Assembly: GCA_036260395.1 (NCBI GenBank)
Contig: DASZZY010000080.1
Coordinates: forward strand, 1 to 11,426
Length of the DNA stretch: 11,426 nucleotides
DNA from: DASZZY01 sp036260395
Lineage (GTDB): Bacteria > Actinomycetota > UBA4738 > CALAEC01
Direction of reading: 5' to 3'
Shown here: positions 6,311 through 11,426 of the stretch, in pieces
Layout of the letters: each line of letters opens with the position of its first letter
How positions within the stretch are numbered: position 1 is the first letter of the stretch
Notes under the pieces: generated by a model
What the model was told of the DNA's origin: nothing
The model's database searches: none
Seen by the model: only the letters and a program-made list of their open reading frames with translations
Program-made: the position numbers and the translations under genes

Positions 6311-7453
6311 CTACCGCTTGGGGATCTCCTTCGACGGATCGACGAACGGCATGGGCACCACGCGGGCGGCCCGTTCCCCCCACGGCGAGTCGACGGCCAG
6401 CTCGGTGCCCTGCTCCGCGAGCTTCACCGGGACCATGGCGTAGCCGATGTTCCGCTCGAACCGAGGCGAGTAGATCGCCGAGGTCACGCGGCCGACGGCC
6501 TCGCCGCCGCGGCGGACCGGCCACTTCGTCATGTTGAACTCGATCCGTTCGCCGGCGATCTCCACGCCGACCAGCCGCCGGCTCACTCCCTGGTCGTGGA
6601 CGCGCCGCAGCGCCTCGCGCCCCAGGAACTCCTGCTCCTTGTCGAGGTCCACCAGCCGGTCCAGCCCCACCTCGTAGGGGTTGTCCTCCAGCGTCATGTC
6701 GGCGCCGTAGTTCAGGATGCCAGCCTCGATCCGGCGGATGTCCGAGGGGCCCGTGGGCCGGATCTGGTAGGGGCGGCCGGCCTCCATGATCCGCTCCCAC
6801 AGGTCGTCGCCCCGGCTGCCGTCGCGGAGGTACACCTCGTAGCCCACCTCGCCCGTCCACCCCGTGCGGGTGACGACGATCGGGATCCCGTCCAGCTCCG
6901 TCTCCAGGAACCAGTAGTACCGGAGCTCGAGCGCCGCCTCCCCGAACAGGTCCCGGACCACCTCCTTCGAGCGGGGGCCCTGGATCTGGAGCGGCGAGAC
7001 GTCGGGCTCGTTGAGCTCCACGTCCATCCCGGCGAAGGCGGCGACGCCCCGGGCCCACAACAGCAGATCGCTGTCCGCCGCGGCCAGCCAGAAGTGGTTC
7101 TGGCCGAGCCGGAGGAGGACCGGGTCGTTCACGATGCCGCCCGCCGGCGTGGTGATCAGCACGTACTTGCCCTGTCCCACTGCGCAGCTCGACAGGTCCC
7201 GCGGGGTCAGGAGGCTGGCGAACCGGAACGCGTCGGGACCGGTGATCTCGGTCTGGCGCTCCACGGAGACGTCCCAGAGCGTCACGTGCTCCAGGAGGTG
7301 GCGGTACTCCGCCTCGGGGTCGTCGTAGAACGACGGCAGGAACGTGTGGTTGTAGACGGTGTAGGCCTTGCACCCGTAGCGCTGGGTGGCCTCGAAGAAC
7401 GGCGAGCGGCGGAGGCGAGCTCCGCGCTGGATCAGCGTCATGTCGAAGGCCAC
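6311..7453 (-). CDS. GcvT/DmdA-family folate-dependent methyltransferase (DMSP demethylase-like)
   Basis: This 380-residue cytoplasmic enzyme belongs to the aminomethyltransferase fold, which transfers a methyl or methylene group from a substrate to tetrahydrofolate. Segments recall DmdA, the dimethylsulfoniopropionate demethylase: RRSPF (15-19), YTVYNH (31-36), LWDVSVERQ (59-67), GGIVNDPV (105-112), GWTGEVGYEVY (198-208), NYGADM (248-253) and NPYE-GL (258-264). The T-protein C-terminal barrel covers about 290-375. DmdA-like proteins outside the true DmdA clade may use other methylated amines or sulfonium compounds, so the substrate is open. I start it at GTG 7453, which has AGGAGGT (complement of 7461-7467) seven bases upstream; an ATG four codons later (7441) lacks a well-placed site. 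It is divergent from the ABC importer and ends six bases from the convergent phosphoesterase. Confidence 0.85.
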   Translation of the reverse strand: MAFDMTLIQRGARLRRSPFFEATQRYGCKAYTVYNHTFLPSFYDDPEAEYRHLLEHVTLWDVSVERQTEITGPDAFRFASLLTPRDLSSCAVGQGKYVLITTPAGGIVNDPVLLRLGQNHFWLAAADSDLLLWARGVAAFAGMDVELNEPDVSPLQIQGPRSKEVVRDLFGEAALELRYYWFLETELDGIPIVVTRTGWTGEVGYEVYLRDGSRGDDLWERIMEAGRPYQIRPTGPSDIRRIEAGILNYGADMTLEDNPYEVGLDRLVDLDKEQEFLGREALRRVHDQGVSRRLVGVEIAGERIEFNMTKWPVRRGGEAVGRVTSAIYSPRFERNIGYAMVPVKLAEQGTELAVDSPWGERAARVVPMPFVDPSKEIPKR

Positions 7454-7460
7454 GGCCTCC

Positions 7461-7467
7461 ACCTCCT
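7461..7467 (-). promoter_or_regulatory. ribosome binding site deciding the methyltransferase start
   Basis: The minus strand reads AGGAGGT here, seven bases before GTG 7453. This supports the GTG start over the ATG at 7441, whose nearest purine-rich stretch is too far away. Confidence 0.6.
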
Positions 7468-7560
7468 CGTGGGACGGAACGCCGGCAGGGTAGCGGAATC
7501 CGTGCCGCTGTGGCGGGCGCGCGAGGCCCGGTGCTACGCTCCGCCGGACGGCATCGCGAG
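7468..7560. promoter_or_regulatory. divergent promoter region between methyltransferase and ABC importer
   Basis: The 117-base gap between the two divergent starts must hold both promoters. Candidate -10 elements of the loose TAnnnT type are TACGCT at 7535-7540 on the plus strand and TACCCT (complement of 7487-7492) on the minus strand. Neither has a convincing -35. Between them lie a short palindrome, CGGAATCCG at 7494-7502, and a hairpin, CCGC-TGTG-GCGG at 7505-7516. Their position suits a shared operator, but the arms are only four bases long. No regulator gene is present in the window. Confidence 0.35.
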
Positions 7561-7570
7561 GGAGGGGATG

Positions 7571-8434
7571 ATGCTGAGAGGACGGGCTCTCGTCACGCTG
7601 GCGTTCGGGCTCCTGCTGGCGGCGTGCGCGCCGGTCGAGGAGGAGCAGGCCCGCCCCCGGGGGCCCGGCGAGGATGCCTGCGCCACCGAGAACCTGCCGC
7701 TGGAAACGTCGGGCACGCTGAGCGTGGGGACGTCGTATCCCTACTACGAGCCGTTCAAGAGCGGGCCCCGACAGAACCCCGACGGCTTCGAGCCCGACAT
7801 CGCCGAGGAGCTCGCCTCCCGGCTGGGGCTGGACGAGGTGGCCTGGGAGATCGCGCCGTTCGACTCGCTGTACGCGCCGGGCCAGAAGCCGTACGACTTC
7901 TCGATGGACCAGATCTCGATCACCCCCGAGCGGGCCGAGGTGGTGGACTTCAGCGACCCGTACTACCTGATCCAGCAGGGCCTGCTGGTCCAGGAGGGCA
8001 GCGAGATCGCGAACGCCACGACGATCGAGGAGCTCGCCCCGTACAAGTTCGGCGCCCAGACCGGGACCACCGGGCTGGCCTTCATCGAGGACACGATCCA
8101 GCCCGACGAGCCCCCGAACAAGTACAGCGACACCAACGACGCCGCGAACGCGCTCTCGCTGGGGCAGATCGACGCCGTGGTCATCGACGTGCCGATCGCC
8201 ATCCCGCTCACCGAGCAGTTCCCGGGGACCACGGTGGCCGCCCAGTTCGTCACCAACGAGGGGTACGGCATGGCGTTCCCCGAGAAGGGGAGCGAGCTCG
8301 TGCCGTGCGTCAACCAGGCCCTCCAAGAGATGAGGGACGACGGGACGCTCCAGGAGCTCCAGAACCAGTGGCTGCCGGAGCTGGACGTCGACATCCCGGT
8401 GATCGAGTACCCGGGCGCGCCGGCGGCGGACTGA
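7571..8434 (+). CDS. amino-acid-type ABC transporter substrate-binding lipoprotein
   Basis: This 287-residue solute-binding protein of family 3 (SBP_bac_3) captures the substrate outside the membrane for the importer encoded next to it. The signal sequence ends in a lipobox LLAAC with Cys19 as the lipidated residue. Family signatures are GFEPDIAEELASRLG (72-86), SITPERAEVVDFSDPYY (116-132), GAQTGTTG (161-168) and DAVVIDVP (201-208). Arg121 and Asp206 lie where family members grip the carboxylate and amino groups of an amino acid, so an amino-acid-like ligand is expected. Aromatic residues in YPYYEPF (56-62) may line the pocket. Two adjacent ATGs exist; the second (7571) is better spaced from GGAGG at 7561-7565, while starting at 7568 would add one Met. 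Ligand identity cannot be read from the sequence. Confidence 0.9.
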   Translation: MLRGRALVTLAFGLLLAACAPVEEEQARPRGPGEDACATENLPLETSGTLSVGTSYPYYEPFKSGPRQNPDGFEPDIAEELASRLGLDEVAWEIAPFDSLYAPGQKPYDFSMDQISITPERAEVVDFSDPYYLIQQGLLVQEGSEIANATTIEELAPYKFGAQTGTTGLAFIEDTIQPDEPPNKYSDTNDAANALSLGQIDAVVIDVPIAIPLTEQFPGTTVAAQFVTNEGYGMAFPEKGSELVPCVNQALQEMRDDGTLQELQNQWLPELDVDIPVIEYPGAPAAD

Positions 8435-8452
8435 CGCGCCGAGCGGCGTGAC

Positions 8453-9346
8453 GTGAGCGTCCCGGGCGCGCCGTCTCCGGGCCTGGAGCGTCCGGTGGCG
8501 CCGCCCGGCGCCCCCCAGCCCGCCGTCGGCTCGCGAGCCTCCCGGATGCTCGGGGGGCGGGGGGTCCTCGTTTCGACGGCCAGCACGCTGGTGTTCCTGG
8601 CGGTGGTGGCGCTGATCGTGATCACGGCGCCCGGCACCGACCGGGTGGTCCGGTCGTTCTTCTCGTGGGAGGACCTCCGAGCCGCCTTGCCGCAGGTAGC
8701 TGCGGGCTTCGTCGTCAACCTCCAGCTGATGTTCGCCGCGGAGGGAGTCATCCTGGTCTTCGCGCTGCTCCTGGCGGTGGTCCGGGGGCTCCCCGGCCCG
8801 GTGTTCTTCCCGCTGCGGGTGGTGGCCATCGGGTACATCGACCTGTTCCGTGGCATCCCGCTCCTGCTGGTGCTGTACATGGTGGGGTTCGGGATCCCGG
8901 GGCTGGGGCTGCAGGTCGTGTCGACCCAGTCGATCTTCGTGTACGGCGTGGTGGCCCTGGTCCTGGTGTACTCCGCGTACGTCGCCGAGGTGTACCGGGC
9001 CGGGATCGAGTCGATCCATCCCAGCCAGACCGCCGCGGCGCGGTCGCTGGCGCTCAGCCGCTGGAAGACGATGCGGTTCGTGGTCCTGCCGCAGGCGGTC
9101 CGCCGGGTGATCCCGCCGCTGCTCAACGACTTCATCGGCCTCCAGAAGGACACCGCGCTGGTGTCGACGATCGGGGTCGTGGAGGCGGCGCGTGAGGCCC
9201 AGGCGTACGCCGCCGCCAACTTCAACTACGCCGGCTACGTGGTGGCCGCGTTCCTGTGGGTGCTGCTGACGATCCCGCTGGCCCGGTTCACCGACTGGCT
9301 CATCGAGCGCGACCGGCGGCGATGGCAGGCCGCGGGGCCGCGATGA
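8453..9346 (+). CDS. amino-acid-type ABC transporter permease
   Basis: This 297-residue inner-membrane permease belongs to the HisM/GlnP family. Hydrophobic segments lie at about 38-58, 85-110, 120-145, 160-178 and 258-277. The conserved cytoplasmic EAA loop is clear (AGIESIHPSQTAAARSLALS at 183-202, ending in VLPQA at 211-215) and contacts the ATPase. FRGIPLLL (132-139), the typical 'R-G-T/I-P' segment of polar amino acid permeases, is present. Only one permease gene is seen, so it probably acts as a homodimer. The first 35 residues are rich in Pro, Ala and Gly and look disordered, which is longer than usual. GTG 8453 has no strong ribosome binding site; an internal ATG (residue 32) is possible. 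It is 18 bases after the lipoprotein gene and overlaps the ATPase gene by ATGA. Confidence 0.9.
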   Translation: MSVPGAPSPGLERPVAPPGAPQPAVGSRASRMLGGRGVLVSTASTLVFLAVVALIVITAPGTDRVVRSFFSWEDLRAALPQVAAGFVVNLQLMFAAEGVILVFALLLAVVRGLPGPVFFPLRVVAIGYIDLFRGIPLLLVLYMVGFGIPGLGLQVVSTQSIFVYGVVALVLVYSAYVAEVYRAGIESIHPSQTAAARSLALSRWKTMRFVVLPQAVRRVIPPLLNDFIGLQKDTALVSTIGVVEAAREAQAYAAANFNYAGYVVAAFLWVLLTIPLARFTDWLIERDRRRWQAAGPR

Positions 9347-10098
9347 GCGGCGACGGGGCGGTGCTCCGGCTGGATGGCGTCCACAAGTCGTTCGGGCCCG
9401 TGGAGGTGCTGAAGGGGATCGACCTCGACGTCTCGGCGCACGAGGTGGTGTGCCTCATCGGGGCGTCGGGTTCGGGGAAGTCGACGATGCTGCGGTGCAT
9501 CAACCTGCTGGAGCCGGTCGACGCCGGCCGCATCGTGGTCCACGGCGAGGACATCACCGCCCGCGGCGTCGACGTGAACCGCATCCGCCGGCACATCGGG
9601 ATCGTGTTCCAGGCCTACAACCTGTTCCCCCACATGACGGTGCTCGACAACATCACGCTGGCCCCCCGGGAGGTGCTCGGGATGGGCCGGGCGGAAGCCC
9701 GCCATCGCGCGGACGAGCTCCTGGCCCGCTTCGGCCTCCTCGACAAGCGCGACGAGTACCCGGACCGCCTGTCCGGCGGCCAGCAGCAGCGCACGGCGAT
9801 CGTCCGGGCGCTGGCGATGCGCCCCGACATCATGCTCCTCGACGAGGTCACCAGCGCCCTGGACCCGGAGCTCGTGGCCGAGGTGCTGAACGTGATCCGC
9901 GACTTGGCCGCCGAGGGGATGACGATGGTCATCGCCAGCCACGAGATGGGGTTCGTCCGCGACACCGCGCACCGAGTGTGCTTCCTGGACCAGGGGGTGA
10001 TCCTGGAGGAGGGCCCGCCGGACCGGATGTTCACCGAGCCCGGCAACCCCCGCACCAAGCAGTTCCTCCAGCGCATCATCGAGGCCGGCCGGATGTGA
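9343..10098 (+). CDS. amino-acid-type ABC transporter ATP-binding protein
   Basis: This 251-residue ATPase powers the importer and is of the GlnQ/HisP type. All nucleotide-binding elements are intact: Walker A GASGSGKST (40-48), Q-loop Gln90, signature LSGGQQQR (143-150), Walker B IMLLDE (163-168), D-loop SALD (171-174) and switch His200. The phrase AYNLFPHMTVLDNI (91-104) after the Q-loop is characteristic of polar amino acid ATPases. ATG 9343 overlaps the permease stop (ATGA), and an in-frame ATG at 9322 would add seven residues. Neither has a strong ribosome binding site, which fits translational coupling to the permease. The last operon gene ends at 10098 with no hairpin terminator visible after it. 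Confidence 0.93.
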   Translation: MSGDGAVLRLDGVHKSFGPVEVLKGIDLDVSAHEVVCLIGASGSGKSTMLRCINLLEPVDAGRIVVHGEDITARGVDVNRIRRHIGIVFQAYNLFPHMTVLDNITLAPREVLGMGRAEARHRADELLARFGLLDKRDEYPDRLSGGQQQRTAIVRALAMRPDIMLLDEVTSALDPELVAEVLNVIRDLAAEGMTMVIASHEMGFVRDTAHRVCFLDQGVILEEGPPDRMFTEPGNPRTKQFLQRIIEAGRM

Positions 10099-10122
10099 CC
10101 CGGTTCGTCCCGATTGCCCGGA

Positions 10123-10152
10123 ATGACAGAGCCTTGCCTGGCCTGCTACCAT
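10123..10152 (+). promoter_or_regulatory. promoter candidate for the subtilisin gene
   Basis: ATGACA (10123-10128, one mismatch to TTGACA), an 18-base spacer and TACCAT (10147-10152, four of six to TATAAT, keeping TAnnnT) form a housekeeping-type promoter. Transcription would start near 10159, leaving a leader of about 44 bases. The position between two same-strand genes suggests the protease is transcribed separately from the ABC operon. Confidence 0.5.
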
Positions 10153-10160
10153 AGCGCGCC

Positions 10161-10181
10161 TTCGCCGCAACGGTCGGCGGA
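10161..10181 (+). other. 5' leader hairpin of the subtilisin mRNA
   Basis: TTCGCCG (10161-10167) pairs with CGGCGGA (10175-10181), seven pairs including one U-G, with loop CAACGGT. It would lie at the very 5' end of the predicted transcript and ends nine bases before the AAGGAGG ribosome binding site (10191-10197). The site is left accessible, so a role in stabilising the mRNA is more likely than blocking translation. Confidence 0.35.
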
Positions 10182-10202
10182 GCCGTGCGCAAGGAGGCGT
10201 GG

Positions 10203-11426
10203 ATGAAGAGAGCCCTTGTTGCGGTCCTGTTCGTCTGTATGGCCCTGACGGGGATGTCGGTCCCGCTGGGGGCGAGCGAGATCTCCGGCGCCACCCTCCT
10301 GGTGAAGTTCCGGAGCGGCGTCTCTGAGGCCGCCCGGGATGACGCCGCCCGGGATGTCGATGGACGCCGGGTCCGCCGGCTGGGATTCATCGGGGTCGAC
10401 GTCCTGCGGGTCGAGGGCGATGGCGGCGAGGCGCTCTCGCAGCTCAGGGACGACCCACGGGTGGTCTATGCCGAGCGCAACATCCGGCAGCGGGCCCTGG
10501 CGTCGTTCCCGAACGATCCGAGCTTCGGACAGCAGTGGAACATGAACCAGGGCAACGACGCCGACATCGACGCGCCGGAGGCGTGGGCCGCGGCGTACGG
10601 CACCGACACGAACGGGAACACCCTGTTCCCCACCACGCCCACGGGGCCGAAGATCGGGATCATCGATACGGGGATCGACGCGGACCATCCCGACCTGGTC
10701 GGCAAGCTGGCCGGATGTGCCAGCGCCCTGACGGGCGTGGGGCTCATCACCTCGGGCTGTGAGGACGACAACGGGCACGGCACGCACGTGGCGGGGATCG
10801 CCTCGGCGCTCACCAACAACGGCAAGGGGGTGGCCGGCACGGCGCCCGACGCCAGGATCACGATGTGCAAGGCCCTCAACAGCGCCGGCGTGGGCTTCGT
10901 GGCCGACATCAACGCCTGCATGAACTGGCTGGCCGGCCAGGGCGTCTCCGCGATCTCCATGAGCCTGGGCGGCGGTAAGACCTCCAGCCAGCAGGACACC
11001 GTCAACAAGATCTGGAACAACGGAGCAGGAACACTGATGGTGGCCGCCGCCGGCAACGACGGCAACAGCGCGGTGAACTACCCGGCCGGCTACGCCGAGG
11101 TGGTCTCGGTGGCCTCCACCACGAACACGGACGCGCAGTCGTCCTTCTCGAACGAGAACGCGGACGTCGAGGTAGCGGCTCCCGGCTCGAGCATCCTGTC
11201 GACGTACCTCGCGGGCACCTACGCGACGGCCTCGGGCACGTCGATGGCCACTCCCCACGCGGCCGGGGTGGCGGCGATGATCACCGCGGAGAACGGAGTG
11301 GCGGGGCAGGCCCTACGGGATGCCCTCGGCGCGGCGGTCGACGACCTCGGGCCCGCCGGCCGGGACATCTACTTCGGCTACGGCCGCGTGAACCTGGCCA
11401 AGGCGGTGCGGGGGGGGGGGGGGGGG
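10203..11426 (+). CDS. secreted subtilisin-family (S8) serine protease, 3' end missing
   Basis: The frame is open from ATG 10203 to the window edge (408 codons, no stop). AAGGAGG at 10191-10197 with a five-base gap fixes the start. A signal peptide (about 1-24) is followed by an inhibitor I9-like propeptide (about 30-97), a linker (NDPSFGQQWNM, 104-114) typical of thermitase-like subtilases, and the peptidase domain. The catalytic triad is complete: Asp155 in IIDTGID, His192 in GHGTHVAG and Ser347 in GTSMATPHAAG, with oxyanion Asn285 in AAAGNDG. Cys172, 186, 222 and 239 could form disulfides. The domain ends normally at FGYGRVNLAKAV (391-402). Only the extreme C-terminus or an extra domain is therefore lost, and the final glycines come from a suspicious G run. 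It probably degrades extracellular protein, supplying amino acids or peptides. Confidence 0.9.
   Translation, partial: MKRALVAVLFVCMALTGMSVPLGASEISGATLLVKFRSGVSEAARDDAARDVDGRRVRRLGFIGVDVLRVEGDGGEALSQLRDDPRVVYAERNIRQRALASFPNDPSFGQQWNMNQGNDADIDAPEAWAAAYGTDTNGNTLFPTTPTGPKIGIIDTGIDADHPDLVGKLAGCASALTGVGLITSGCEDDNGHGTHVAGIASALTNNGKGVAGTAPDARITMCKALNSAGVGFVADINACMNWLAGQGVSAISMSLGGGKTSSQQDTVNKIWNNGAGTLMVAAAGNDGNSAVNYPAGYAEVVSVASTTNTDAQSSFSNENADVEVAAPGSSILSTYLAGTYATASGTSMATPHAAGVAAMITAENGVAGQALRDALGAAVDDLGPAGRDIYFGYGRVNLAKAVRGGGGG
11410..11426 (+). repeat. 17-base poly-G at the window edge
   Basis: An unbroken run of 17 G closes the window inside the protease gene. Two-colour Illumina instruments read lack of signal as G, and assemblers can keep such tails at contig ends. 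It is most likely an artefact rather than a real homopolymer. Confidence 0.75.

Noticed and set aside
6596..7567. Plus-strand frame in front of the lipoprotein gene, giving a 612-codon reading
   Set aside because: It is antisense to the methyltransferase, and a proper lipoprotein signal with GGAGG ribosome binding site begins at 7571.
6311..9019. Minus-strand frame open for about 900 codons, as if the methyltransferase had a huge N-terminal extension
   Set aside because: The part upstream of 7453 lies antisense to the lipoprotein and permease genes, has low-complexity Arg/Gly/Asp-rich composition and no domain. The strong ribosome binding site at 7461-7467 fixes the real start.
10099..10140. 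Possible terminator after the ABC operon
   Set aside because: No inverted repeat of useful length and no T-tract is present between the ATPase stop and the protease promoter.

Overview
The window is a GC-rich stretch whose codons end mostly in G or C, with frequent GTG starts and many 4-base stop/start overlaps (ATGA or GTGA). The respiratory genes point to Actinomycetota: a membrane-anchored di-haem cytochrome c, a Rieske protein with three hydrophobic helices and a twin-arginine motif, and a cytochrome b with the PDWY form of the Qo motif. The cytochrome b is shorter than in Streptomyces or Mycobacterium, so a deep-branching actinobacterial class seems more likely than a classical actinomycete. 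That placement is inference. The right edge is a 17-base G run that looks like a contig-end sequencing artefact, so this is probably a draft or metagenome assembly.

Left part (1-3382): tail of an unidentified gene, then qcrC-qcrA-qcrB encoding the quinol:cytochrome c reductase (complex III), then a 100-residue one-helix protein coupled to qcrB by an ATGA overlap. A convergent 61-residue zinc-ribbon gene (3370-3555, minus) overlaps the end of that small gene. Both stop codons sit in the two arms of one short inverted repeat.

Middle part (3556-6304): a 143-base divergent spacer with a strong GC hairpin and a possible stress-sigma promoter. It is followed by a plus-strand group: a glycine-rich membrane protein, an alpha/beta hydrolase with an Asp nucleophile, and a secreted calcineurin-like metallophosphoesterase with a fibronectin-like N-terminal domain and altered metal-site motifs.

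Right part (6311-10098): a minus-strand GcvT/DmdA-type folate-dependent methyltransferase diverges from a complete polar-amino-acid-type ABC importer (lipoprotein, permease, ATPase). The arrangement suggests an uptake-plus-demethylation module for a small methylated solute; this is inferred from gene order and family, not shown.

End (10203-11426): a secreted subtilisin-family (S8) protease with its own promoter-like sequence, a leader hairpin and a strong ribosome binding site. All catalytic residues are present, but the reading frame runs off the window through the poly-G. No rRNA, tRNA, CRISPR array, insertion sequence or phage gene was seen. No gene-free stretch exceeds about 145 bases.
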